NCBI GenBank assembly: GCA_051649345.1
Contig: JBOFGX010000397.1
Location: 1-24,631 of the forward strand
Reading direction: 5' to 3'
DNA length: 24,631 bases
From: Leadbetterella sp051649345
Lineage (GTDB): Bacteria; Bacteroidota; Bacteroidia; Cytophagales; Spirosomataceae
Below the pieces are notes generated by a model, which searched no databases, was not told where the DNA came from, and saw nothing but the letters and a program-made list of their open reading frames with translations. Positions 8,178 through 17,700 of this stretch are shown piece after piece. Position numbers and translations under genes: made by a program. Each line of letters opens with the position of its first letter. Position 1 is the first letter of the stretch.

Positions 8178-10016
8178 CTACCTATCTAAGTAATCTTGGA
8201 AATTTTTCTGCAATAGGGCTTTTCCTGCTAGCTCTAGTTTAGATTTTTTAGGCACATTACCTTCTATTTGTATTTTGCCTTTGTTGTCAAATACAACGTA
8301 TTGATCCCCTTTTACGATTCCAAACCCATCATTGAATACAAAATGAGCCCATTCTGGAGTTTTTGGGTCTAATATATTCTTGCTGTATTCAAACTGCTTG
8401 TGTTCCATTCCTAGTTGAGCCAAAAGAGTTTTGGAAATGTCTAGTTGCGAACCAATTTTTGAAACTACTAGCGGTTTTTTTATAATTCCACCCGTCCACA
8501 ACATCGGAATTCGAAAGTCCTCTTTTCTTGATTTCGAAATAGGCATTTTATGACCATGGTCAGCTACAATTATGACCAAAGTATTCTTCCACCAAGGCAT
8601 TTTTTCTGCTTTTGTCAAAAAATCGTTCAAGCATTTATCTGTATAGTTGATCGAATTCATAAACTTAGATTCTACATCCGTACCCGTAAATATAGCATGT
8701 GGGGCTACGTCAAAAGGCTCATGCGAACTCAGAGTGAGCATGGTACTAAAAAAAGGTTTTTTCCCTACTTGTGCAAAATCATTCAAATGCTTGTTGAATA
8801 GGTATTCATCCTTGATTCCCCACTTAGAATCATCCAATTCAGAAGGGAAATCATGTACATCAATGATCTTATCAAAATTCGCTTTCAATAAGTAAGATTT
8901 CATATTGGCAAACTCAGCGTCACCACCATAGTAAAATGAAGTCGCATAACCATTTTTAAGAAATACATCCGTAAGTACTGGTAAACTCGAAGATTTTGTT
9001 GGAGTTTTAATGATTGATTCTGTCGGTTGAGCAGGGTAAGAGCTTAGGATCGCAGGTAGTCCCTTATCTGTTCGGTCACCAGAGGCATACATATTAGAAT
9101 AATACAAGCCTTTTTTTGCCCATTGCGAAAAGTAAGGCGTTATTTCTTGATTATTGATCCTTTTTTGGAGTGCTTTTTCAGTAAAACTCTCCCAAATTAT
9201 AAGTAAAACATTTGGTTTTTTTACAGAGTCGGATATCACTTTGGGGTATTTTCCTGAAGAAAAATAGAGAGAATCAAAGTTCTTTTCAATATCTCTTCTG
9301 GGTAGATAGGTGTATGGGTTTACTTTGTTTGAATTCTTGTGTATGATACTACTAAAGAAGTTCCAAGGAGCATTCAAAGCAGCAATATTGGCAAAATTCA
9401 CATTCGAAAAGTATACACTGCTATGATTCATTGGGGCAATTCCAAATCCCCCTCGAATGGGTATAATTAGTACTGCTGAAATAAGTACACCATACACTAA
9501 AAAAGGGAATGCTTTTATGACCTTCCAATCGTATATTTTATTGGCTAAAATTCTGTAAACGATATTACTAGCAACCGCCAAAAGCACAATAAAACTGATC
9601 AGAAGTGCAAATACGGGAGAGGATTTTATAGATGCAAAGGCTTCTTTTGGGCTTTTTAAATATAAAAGAGGGGTGGAGTCAATTCGGAAAGTCCAAATAT
9701 TGTAGGTTTCCAAATCTACTAATACGATCAATATTAGAACTGCAATCCAGAAAAAAGTATAAACAAATATGCTTTTTTGGAAAATACCCTTTTTGATAAA
9801 ATTTGAAAAAGAAACCCATAGATAGGGGAGCAAGCACAAATATGCTGACATAGAAAGATCCATTTTTATGCCATACTGAAATACACCAAATATGGTTTCC
9901 AACGTCAAATCCTTTGTGTCTTGAATATGATAAGCTAGAAAAATAATGCGGGCTACTAGGAAAAATGATAGCCAAAAACAAAAATAAACAGCCATAAATC
10001 GCAGCCTATCTCTCAT
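8178..10016 (-). CDS. LTA synthase-family membrane sulfatase-fold transferase
   Basis: A 612-residue inner-membrane protein. About five membrane helices lie in the first third (near residues 9-28, 55-73, 82-100, 135-155 and 170-187), followed by an extracytoplasmic sulfatase/alkaline-phosphatase-fold domain from about 268. Expected active-site features of the LtaS family are visible: Glu276 in LLIIWESF, the nucleophile-type Thr316 in GDRTDKG, His432 in LSSHEPF, and the metal pair Asp486-His487 in VADHGH. Relatives transfer phosphoglycerol or phosphoethanolamine groups from lipids to envelope polymers. Bacteroidetes are not known to make lipoteichoic acid, so the acceptor here is unknown. The gene stands alone: it converges on the VCBS gene at its 3' end and is divergent from glutamine synthetase. 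The ATG at 10016 precedes the first hydrophobic segment closely, so the start is reasonable. Confidence 0.85.
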   Translation of the reverse strand: MRDRLRFMAVYFCFWLSFFLVARIIFLAYHIQDTKDLTLETIFGVFQYGIKMDLSMSAYLCLLPYLWVSFSNFIKKGIFQKSIFVYTFFWIAVLILIVLVDLETYNIWTFRIDSTPLLYLKSPKEAFASIKSSPVFALLISFIVLLAVASNIVYRILANKIYDWKVIKAFPFLVYGVLISAVLIIPIRGGFGIAPMNHSSVYFSNVNFANIAALNAPWNFFSSIIHKNSNKVNPYTYLPRRDIEKNFDSLYFSSGKYPKVISDSVKKPNVLLIIWESFTEKALQKRINNQEITPYFSQWAKKGLYYSNMYASGDRTDKGLPAILSSYPAQPTESIIKTPTKSSSLPVLTDVFLKNGYATSFYYGGDAEFANMKSYLLKANFDKIIDVHDFPSELDDSKWGIKDEYLFNKHLNDFAQVGKKPFFSTMLTLSSHEPFDVAPHAIFTGTDVESKFMNSINYTDKCLNDFLTKAEKMPWWKNTLVIIVADHGHKMPISKSRKEDFRIPMLWTGGIIKKPLVVSKIGSQLDISKTLLAQLGMEHKQFEYSKNILDPKTPEWAHFVFNDGFGIVKGDQYVVFDNKGKIQIEGNVPKKSKLELAGKALLQKNFQDYLDR

Positions 10017-10134
10017 TTTTTATGTTTATTTGTGTAATAATTATTAAATAAAACGACAAAAACGCTCACTATTTTATCGCTTATTTAGGTTTTTGTTGAA
10101 AATAAACTCAAATATAATTGCATAAATCGACATT

Positions 10135-12327
10135 ATGGCTGAACTCAGATTTAAAGCTATAGACGCTGCGTTGAACCGCCGCATACCTTCTATTCAAATC
10201 CCAGAAGGCAAAGTAACGGATTACTATTGTATAAATACGTTTACAGACGAGGCAATACGGGCGTTTTTATCTGCAGATGCTTATAAAAAAGTAACCCAAG
10301 CCATCAAATCGGGCAATAACATTGAAGGAAGCGTAGCAGACGAAGTAGCCTCTGCTATGAAATCATGGGCGATCTCCAAAGGAGCAACCCACTATACACA
10401 CTGGTTTCAACCACTCACTGGAGGTACAGCCGAAAAACACGATTCCTTTTTTGATATATCATTTGACGGTATAGCAATCGAAAAATTCAAAGGCTCTTCT
10501 CTCGTAAAGCAGGAGTCAGACGCATCTTCTCTTCCTAGTGGGGGTATTCGTGAAACTTTTGAAGCAAGAGGCTACACAGTTTGGGATCCCAATTCACCCG
10601 CATTTATCATTTATAATAGCTCTGGCACAGGTACGCTTTGTATTCCATCCATATATTTTTCGTATACTGGTGAGTTATTGGATGCCAAAACACCCTTGTT
10701 GAATTCAAGTATTGTTTTAGATAAAGTTGCCACCGATGTAGCTAATATCTTTGATAGGCATGTAGAAAAAGTAAACGCCACCTGTGGTATAGAGCAAGAG
10801 TATTTTTTGGTAGATAAAGCCCTTTATAATTCTCGACCGGACCTTTTGATGTGCGGACGTACGGTTTTTGGTCATTCTCCCGCCAAAGGACAACAATTAG
10901 AGGATCATTACTTTGGCTCAATCCCTCCAAGGATCAATTCATTTATGGTGGATTTTGAGATTGAAGCCCTGAAGATCGGGATTCCCGTTCGCACGAGGCA
11001 TAATGAAGTAGCACCGGGGCAGTTTGAAGTAGCACCTACCTTTGAAGAGATCAATTTGGCCTGTGATCACAATATCTTGCTAATGGATATCATGAAAAAA
11101 ACGGCCTTTAAACATAACTTTGAGGTTCTTTTTCACGAAAAACCTTTTGCAGGTATCAATGGTAGCGGAAAGCATAACAACTGGTCACTCAAAACTGATA
11201 CAGGAGTAAATTTGCTTGCCCCCAGTACAAAACCCAAAGAAAGCTTGCGATTTGTAACTTTTCTAGTCAATATTATCAAAGCCGTTCACGATAATGCAGA
11301 TATGCTGAGAGCCACAGTAGCGACGGCTGGTAATGAATACCGACTAGGTTCAAACGAGGCTCCTCCTGCTATTATTTCAGTGTTTTTGGGCAATCAAATG
11401 GTACAGGTTTTAGAAGATATCGAAAACAAAGAAATTGTAGAAATCGAGAAAGGAGAGAACGCCTACATTAAACTTGGTCTTACGCATATTCCATCTATAT
11501 TACTCGATAATACCGATAGAAACCGTACATCTCCGTTTGCATTTACAGGCAATAAGTTTGAGTTCAGAGCAGTAGGTTCTTCAGCCAATTCAGCAACTCC
11601 TATGATGGTCTTAAATACAATAGTATCAAAGCAATTAAAAGACTTCTATGAGGAGTATGTTAGAGAAAGAGAAGTAGATCCTTCCAAAAAAGAAGGTATA
11701 ATTCTCCGAATCTTAAAAAGGTATATAAGTGAATGCAAGTCTATTCTTTTTGAGGGAAATAGTTACTCTGAGGATTGGGAAAAAGAAGCCGCTAGTCGCG
11801 GTTTATCTAACAAAAGGAATGTCCCTGATGCACTAGAAGCTTACATATCTGAAAAAACGATTTCTCTTTTTGAAGAAATGAAGGTTTTAAGCAAAAGAGA
11901 ACTTCAAGCTAGATACGAAATTCGCTTAGAAAATTACATTAAAAAAGTACAAATTGAGTCTAGGGTAATGGGTGATTTGGCTATGAATCATGTGGTTTCT
12001 ACAGCTATAAAATACCAATCAAGGTTGGCACAAACAGCCAAGTCTCTGCTCGATCTAGATTTGAAAAAAGAAGCAGAGCCTATTATTAAAATCATTCAGG
12101 ATATTTCCATTCGTGTTAATAACATTTCACAAAATGTAGAAAATATGACCGAAAAAAGAAAGATATTTAATAATATGGAGTCTCTTCCTGAAAGAGCAAA
12201 GGCGTATTGTGAAAGTATCAAACCTTTTTTCGAAATCATTCGCAAAGACGTTGACAAACTCGAGCTTATCATCGATGATGAAGATTGGCCATTAACAAAA
12301 TATAGAGAACTTTTAAATTTAAGATAA
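10135..12327 (+). CDS. glnN: Glutamine synthetase type III
   Basis: A 730-residue cytoplasmic enzyme that makes glutamine from glutamate, ammonia and ATP. The length fits the GSIII class (about 700-730), much longer than GSI or GSII. Diagnostic segments are GIEQEYF at 218-224 (metal-binding glutamates), RHNEVAPGQFE at 288-298, HEKPFAGINGSGKHNN from 334 (ammonia and ATP site region) and NRTSPFAFTGNKFEFR at 463-478. The C-terminal part (about 560-700) is helical and typical of the class. It is the first gene of a four-gene run: its TAA at 12325-12327 overlaps the ATG of the next gene by one base, suggesting translational coupling. No PII-type regulator or convincing promoter consensus is visible in the 118 bp upstream, which are shared with the divergent transferase gene. 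Confidence 0.96.
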   Translation: MAELRFKAIDAALNRRIPSIQIPEGKVTDYYCINTFTDEAIRAFLSADAYKKVTQAIKSGNNIEGSVADEVASAMKSWAISKGATHYTHWFQPLTGGTAEKHDSFFDISFDGIAIEKFKGSSLVKQESDASSLPSGGIRETFEARGYTVWDPNSPAFIIYNSSGTGTLCIPSIYFSYTGELLDAKTPLLNSSIVLDKVATDVANIFDRHVEKVNATCGIEQEYFLVDKALYNSRPDLLMCGRTVFGHSPAKGQQLEDHYFGSIPPRINSFMVDFEIEALKIGIPVRTRHNEVAPGQFEVAPTFEEINLACDHNILLMDIMKKTAFKHNFEVLFHEKPFAGINGSGKHNNWSLKTDTGVNLLAPSTKPKESLRFVTFLVNIIKAVHDNADMLRATVATAGNEYRLGSNEAPPAIISVFLGNQMVQVLEDIENKEIVEIEKGENAYIKLGLTHIPSILLDNTDRNRTSPFAFTGNKFEFRAVGSSANSATPMMVLNTIVSKQLKDFYEEYVREREVDPSKKEGIILRILKRYISECKSILFEGNSYSEDWEKEAASRGLSNKRNVPDALEAYISEKTISLFEEMKVLSKRELQARYEIRLENYIKKVQIESRVMGDLAMNHVVSTAIKYQSRLAQTAKSLLDLDLKKEAEPIIKIIQDISIRVNNISQNVENMTEKRKIFNNMESLPERAKAYCESIKPFFEIIRKDVDKLELIIDDEDWPLTKYRELLNLR

Positions 12328-12869
12328 TGAACGCAGGCTATACCCAAGAGGAAATTGATTTATTGAAACAAGAGTGTTTAGAGGAAGGATTGTCATTTGT
12401 TCTCATTGAAGATGAGGACGACGATTTAGATGAAGAAGAAAATGTCGAAATGGCACATTTTCAATTTGTAGGTAAGCATGAAGGCAAAGAGGTTATTTAC
12501 GATGCCTTATTGAGTACATTGTCACTTCATCATTCGAGTATGGTATATGAAGAAGCTGAAAAACAGGTACTGAAAATCCATAAAGATTTTGTCGCTCCAC
12601 AAGAAAGAACGGATTCATACAAGGAAAATGAAGACGCTGATTTGCTTTTAGAGGAATTGATGCAAGAATTGGAAGATGATGAAACAGTCAAAATTGCAGA
12701 ATTTGTAGAGAAAGTAATGGATTTTGACTATGGAATTGGTCTTGAAGTTGCTTTAAATGTTGAAGAGATTACAGCAGAAGTTATCGAAGATTTTATTGAA
12801 AAATTCAATTCAGATACATTAAAGCTTGATCCAACCTTGTATTCCTTTAAACATGAGTCTGAAGATTGA
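12327..12869 (+). CDS. Acidic protein of unknown function
   Basis: A 180-residue soluble protein with no signal peptide or membrane segment. I do not recognise a named family. It is strongly acidic, with an Asp/Glu run at residues 28-39 and a second cluster at about 102-119. Secondary structure looks mainly helical, with short predicted beta segments around residues 40-60. It starts on the stop codon of glutamine synthetase (TAATG overlap) and its own end overlaps the RsmE start by 17 nt, so it is very probably translated from the same message. The frame is credible because of length, the tight coupling on both sides and normal amino-acid composition. A role with either neighbour cannot be inferred from sequence. 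Confidence 0.75.
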   Translation: MNAGYTQEEIDLLKQECLEEGLSFVLIEDEDDDLDEEENVEMAHFQFVGKHEGKEVIYDALLSTLSLHHSSMVYEEAEKQVLKIHKDFVAPQERTDSYKENEDADLLLEELMQELEDDETVKIAEFVEKVMDFDYGIGLEVALNVEEITAEVIEDFIEKFNSDTLKLDPTLYSFKHESED

Positions 12870-13566
12870 TTCGCTTTTTTATACTGAGAACTTTGATAAA
12901 ACCTTAGTCTTGGACGAAACAGAGGCCAAGCATTGCGTTTTGGTATTAAGGAAGACTGTAGGAGATGTGATTTATGTCGCAAACGGGAGGGGGCAGATTT
13001 TTGAATGTGAAGTTGTAGAGTCTTCAAAAAAGAGCTTTAGGCTTATTTTGAAACATACGTACCATCAAGATAAAGGGAAGCAACCCTCGATTAGTATAGC
13101 CATAGCACCCACAAAAAATGCAGATAGGATTGAGTATTTTATCGAAAAAGCGGTTGAAATCGGCGTAGACGCTATATACATTATAAAAACACAGCATACA
13201 GTTGCCAAACATTTTAATATAGAACGAGCCCGTAAAATAGTAGTGTCAGCAGCAAAACAGTCCTTGAAATGGTATTTTCCTACGATTGAATCCTTGCAGA
13301 GCCTACATGATTTTGTGATTAACAAAGGAAAAGATTTTTCAGAAAAGTACATTGCTCATTTGGATCAAAATGCTCGAGAAATTCAACTAGTTAATCCAAA
13401 GAGTAGCACAATTATATTAATTGGTCCGGAAGGTGATTTTTCAAAGGATGAAGTAATGCTAGCAAATCAAAATGGATTTCAAACCCTAAAGTTGGGAAGC
13501 GAACGACTGAGAACGGAAACAGCAGGTGTTGTATCTGCTTCATTTTTGTGTTTAAATAGAGTATGA
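12853..13566 (+). CDS. rsmE: 16S rRNA (uracil-1498 N3)-methyltransferase RsmE
   Basis: A 237-residue SPOUT-class methyltransferase that methylates N3 of U1498 in 16S rRNA using S-adenosylmethionine. The N-terminal PUA-like domain (about 7-72) contains the family pattern EAKHCVLVLR at 24-33. The SPOUT knot carries GPEGDFS (191-197) followed by LGSERLRTETA (214-224), the cofactor-binding signature of RsmE. The ATG at 12853 is preferred over an upstream in-frame start at 12826 because it leaves the family's usual short lead into the LFY motif. The start lies 17 nt inside the preceding gene, and four bases separate its stop from the DUF4159 gene. Confidence 0.94.
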   Translation: MSLKIDSLFYTENFDKTLVLDETEAKHCVLVLRKTVGDVIYVANGRGQIFECEVVESSKKSFRLILKHTYHQDKGKQPSISIAIAPTKNADRIEYFIEKAVEIGVDAIYIIKTQHTVAKHFNIERARKIVVSAAKQSLKWYFPTIESLQSLHDFVINKGKDFSEKYIAHLDQNAREIQLVNPKSSTIILIGPEGDFSKDEVMLANQNGFQTLKLGSERLRTETAGVVSASFLCLNRV

Positions 13567-13570
13567 TCAT

Positions 13571-14239
13571 ATGAGAAAAAATATAAAATGGATGTTGGTG
13601 TTTTGGTCTTTGGCTTTATCCAAAGTAGGTTTTGCCCAAAACGCAACGCTCAAGATTGCTAAAATGCGGTATTCTGGTGGGGGAGATTGGTACGCCAACA
13701 AGACGGCATTGCCCAATTTAATCTCGTTTTCAAATAAATATTTAAAAACCAAAATCCATCCAGAAGAGGATATTGTTGAACCCGGTAATCCCAAGATATT
13801 TTCTTATCCTTATATATATATCACAGGGCATGGGAATATCTTATTTTCAGACGCGGAAGCTCTTAATCTTCGTAAATACTTACTATCAGGCGGCTTTCTT
13901 CACATAGATGATAATTATGGGTTGAATAAATTTATTCGTAGAGAAATGAAAAAAGTATTCCCAGAACACGAATTCGTAGAATTGCCTTTTTCACACCCGA
14001 TCTATCATCAAAAATATGAATTCTCAAAAGGACTACCTAAGATACATGAACATGACAATAAACCACCACAGGGTTTTGGTATTATTCATGAGGGCAAATT
14101 GGTTTGTTTCTTTAGTTATGAATGTGACTTAGGCAATGGTTGGGAAGATCAAAATGTGTACAATGACCCCGAAAATGTAAGACAAGAAGCTCTTAAAATG
14201 GGAGCCAATATTCTTCAGTTTTGTTTCACTTCATTTTAG
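13571..14239 (+). CDS. DUF4159 secreted protein
   Basis: A 222-residue exported protein. The signal peptide covers about residues 1-22 (basic start, hydrophobic core, ending GFAQ). The mature part matches the DUF4159 pattern as I know it: an N-terminal KMRYSGGGDWYANK segment (30-43), a YIYITGHG strand (77-84) before the LRKYLLSGGFLHIDDN helix-turn (98-113), and a C-terminal ECDLGNGWED segment (about 179-188). The domain has a glutamine-amidotransferase-like fold by reputation, but its biochemical role is unsettled. It is the last gene of the glutamine synthetase run, four bases after rsmE and followed by a probable terminator. Confidence 0.85.
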   Translation: MRKNIKWMLVFWSLALSKVGFAQNATLKIAKMRYSGGGDWYANKTALPNLISFSNKYLKTKIHPEEDIVEPGNPKIFSYPYIYITGHGNILFSDAEALNLRKYLLSGGFLHIDDNYGLNKFIRREMKKVFPEHEFVELPFSHPIYHQKYEFSKGLPKIHEHDNKPPQGFGIIHEGKLVCFFSYECDLGNGWEDQNVYNDPENVRQEALKMGANILQFCFTSF

Positions 14240-14240
14240 A

Positions 14241-14271
14241 CGAGTATAACTATACTACGAAGATTTTTTTT
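14241..14271 (+). terminator. Probable terminator of the glnN-rsmE-DUF4159 run
   Basis: Two bases after the DUF4159 stop, a short hairpin (arms 14243-14247 and 14252-14256, with a CG/CG extension across a one-base bulge) is followed by eight T (14264-14271). The stem is weak but the U tract is strong. Confidence 0.5.
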
Positions 14272-14374
14272 ATTGTATTTTAACAACACTTGACTCCTTT
14301 TTACTTATCTCTGTAAATAAATACCCAGCTATGGGGTTTCTATTTGTTTATACATTGCCCTATTTTCATAAACA

Positions 14375-14423
14375 ATTATAAGAAAGCATATTATAATTCT
14401 TAGGAATACTTCAAACATTCCTA
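14375..14423. promoter_or_regulatory. Two adjacent inverted repeats of equal geometry upstream of susC
   Basis: The first repeat has arms ATTATAA (14375-14381) and TTATAAT (14391-14397). The second has arms TAGGAAT (14401-14407) and ATTCCTA (14417-14423). Each has perfect 7-bp arms and a 9-nt spacer, with centres 26 bp apart. They lie about 110-160 bp upstream of the susC -7 box. They could be operators for an unlinked regulator or RNA hairpins; no direct evidence for either. Confidence 0.35.
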
Positions 14424-14505
14424 TGCTAATCGTTATCATTCCGATATATTTTGTACAATAAGTATGAATATTTTGATTTTAAATATGCTTTTTTTTGATG
14501 CAATA

Positions 14506-14538
14506 TTTGTTCTATTGAAATAGTTTATTGTATATTTG
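14506..14538 (+). promoter_or_regulatory. Promoter of the susCD-like operon
   Basis: A TATATTTG -7 box lies at 14531-14538 and TTTG at 14506-14509, spaced 21 nt, fitting the Bacteroidetes promoter consensus. Transcription would start near 14545, leaving an untranslated leader of about 180 nt before the susC ATG at 14725. A long leader is common for SusC genes and leaves room for post-transcriptional control. Within the 485-bp spacer I see nothing else beyond the terminator and the inverted repeats listed separately. Confidence 0.55.
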
Positions 14539-14724
14539 TACTAAAACCAGAAGAAACAAGAAAGTTCTAATATTATTTTAACGTAAACCCCTTTGAAACG
14601 CAAATAAATCATTGACTATGGACAGTCTAATACCCAATTTTTATCATTGTACTACTATTCTGATTAATTCAGAGAACCCATTTATTTATTCTAATCATTT
14701 TTAAACTTTATTACATTTAATTGT

Positions 14725-17700
14725 ATGAACAAAAAACGTTTACTGAAAAGTATCGGTTTGGGCGTTCTTTTACCTCTCTCTTATTTAGCAAATGCACAAG
14801 AGGTAACCGTTGCAAACCATACAAAATCTTCTCCAAAACTTAGCTTTGGAAACGAGAGTTTTAAAGAAGATCGCATGGCGGGTAGTAGTAAGAAATTTTC
14901 CATCGAATCAATCAATGGTAGAGTTACTACTACAGGTGGTGAAGGAATCCCAGGTGTTTCTATTTCACTAAAAGGTACCACGAAAGGATCAACAACAAAT
15001 GTAGACGGCAAGTACAGTATTGATCTCAATGCTGACCAACTGAAAGGGGGAGTCCTCGTTTTCTCAATGATTGGATATGTTACATTAGAAGAGAAAATTG
15101 GTAATCGCTCTTCGATAAATGTTCAATTAGCTGAAGACTCTAAAAATCTGGAAGAATTAGTGGTAATTGGTTATGGTTCTGCTCAGAAAAAGGACGTTAC
15201 AGGTTCAATTTCATCCATACAGATGGGCGATATCAAAAATCAAGTAATTACTTCCTTAGATCAAGCTCTTCAAGGTAGAGCGTCAGGTGTTACAGTAAAT
15301 AATAATTCAGGAACTCCAGGCGGTGGTGTATCAGTTAGAGTAAGGGGTATAACATCCGTTAGTTCTACTAATGAACCTCTCTATGTAATTGACGGGATAC
15401 CCGTAGATGGAGGAAATGAATTGGCTGGAGGTAGTAGTAGCCTTTCTTTTAGTAATTTAGGAGGCGGTGGTGGACAAACCAAGCAAAATGCATTATCAGG
15501 TCTAAACCCCAATGACATAGTTTCAATGGATATCTTGAAAGATGCATCTGCTACTGCAATCTATGGTTCTAGAGCATCGAATGGTGTCGTAATCATTACG
15601 ACCAAAAGGGGGAAAGCCAACGAGGCCAAGATATCATATGATACATACGTAGGATTTCAAACGGTTACTAGAAGATTAGATGTTATGAATCTTCAGGAAT
15701 ATGCGGCCTATCAAAATCAAATTCGTAAAGAGCTTAACATTATTCCTGTAGAAGAGTTAGCAGATCCTTCGATCTTAGGCCCAGGAACTAATTGGCAAGA
15801 TGAAGTTTTTCAAAATGCGAAAGTACAAAATCATCAATTGTCGTTCTCTGGAGGTAAAGATAATCTTAATTTTTATATATCAGGAAACTATTTTGATCAA
15901 GAAGGTACAGTAGTTGGTTCAGGTTTCAATAGGGCTTCACTAAGATTTAACTTAGATAGTAAACTAAAAAATTGGTTTAAGTTTGGTGTTTCAACAAACG
16001 TTTCTAAAACCCATCAAGACATTACCTTAACAGACACAAATGATGGCGTATTAGGAACAGCCGTATTGCAATCGCCCTCTGTACCTGTTAGGTATCCAAA
16101 CGGTAACTATGGGGCTATTGATGATCCTTCTGGGTTTGTAACTATCAATCCTGTTGCACAAGCTTTAATCAGGACGATGACAAGAGATCAATATAAGCTG
16201 AACGGAAATACATTTGCTGATATTTCCCTTTGGAAAGGTCTTAGCGTGCGTCTTGAGGGTGGTGGAGATTTTAGTTTTACAGAGAACCTTGGATTTAACC
16301 CAACGTACAAATATGGACGTCAAGAAAATCCAGTTTCTACATTATTGAAGAGAAATGAGAATAACGTGTATTTCAATACGAAGCAATTATTGAATTACAA
16401 TGCAGTTTTCAAAAATAAGCATAAAGTGTCTGCTATGGTGGGGCATGAAGCACAAGGTAATACATATAAAAGCTTTGATGGTTCGGCTAAGGAGCTTAGC
16501 TCTAATGAAGTTACTTCTTTCAATATTGCAAATCCTTCAACAGTTATTTTATATGAAGCGAATAGCCCTTGGAGAATGGAATCTTATTTAGCAAGAGCAA
16601 ATTATGGATATGGTGATCATGCAAATCTAACAGCTACATTTAGAAATGATGGTTCATCTAGATTTGGTCCTGATAATAGAAAAGGAAACTTTGTATCGTT
16701 TGCTACAAATTGGAATCTAACAAGTCATAAATTCATGAAAAATATCAATCAAATTTCAAGTTTGAAGCTTAGAGCAGGTTATGGTCAAGTTGGAAATCAA
16801 AATATTGCTGATTATGCATACGGTTCTTTACTTGGTACTGTACGTTCTTCCTATGGTACTGCGTATAAATTGAACCGTTTAGCTAACCCAAATTTGGGAT
16901 GGGAGTCTTCCAACCAAACCAACTTAGGTCTTGATCTGGGTCTATTCAAAAATAAGATAAGCTTGACAGTAGATGTTTACAAAAAAATATCTGAGGACTT
17001 TTTACTTTTAGGTAATTACCCTAACTATTTAGGTATAGGCAAAGAGTGGTTTGATGTAGGGTCGCCATATGTAAATCAAGGTGAAATGCAAAATACAGGA
17101 CTGGATCTTTCTTTGAATACTGTCAACGTTGATAAAAGCAATGGAATCAACTGGACAACTGCTTTGGTGTTTTCAACCTATAAAAATAGATTGAACGCAT
17201 TAGATGATCCGAAGTCAGTTATTGATAATAATATTTCGCAAATTGACTTTTCAGGTGAAACCGTAACTAGAACTGCTGTAGGACAACCTATTGGCCAATT
17301 TTATGGATACAAGGTTGCTGGAATATTCCAAACAGCAGAAGAGGTTAAAAATGCGGCTTTTCAAAATAGTAGAACGGCTCCTGGTGATATTCAATTTCAA
17401 GATCTAAATGGAGATAAAAAGATTGATAACGATGATAGAGCATATTTAGGTTCTCCGCATCCAGATTTTACTTTTGGACTTACAAACAGTTTCAAGTACA
17501 AAAATTTTGATTTATCCTTGTTTGTATCTGGGTCTATTGGTGCTGAAATTTATAATTATACACGTTCCAGAACGGAAGGTATGATTGATGTTTATCCCAA
17601 TCAGCTTAAAACAGTGGTTAATCGTTGGACGCCAGAAAATACAACAGGAGGTATGCCAAGGTTCTCTGGTACAGATCCGAATCAGAATAGAAGAGTTTCA

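Noticed and set aside
10109..10116. -7 box on the minus strand for the LtaS-type gene (TATATTTG)
   Set aside because: The matching -33 position would fall inside the glutamine synthetase coding region and no good TTTG is there, so I do not call a promoter.
12826..12852. Longer RsmE start at 12826
   Set aside because: It adds nine residues outside the family N-terminus and deepens the overlap with the preceding gene; the ATG at 12853 fits better.
12728..13027. Minus-strand open frame across the rsmE start
   Set aside because: It is antisense to two well-supported overlapping genes and has no recognisable protein features.
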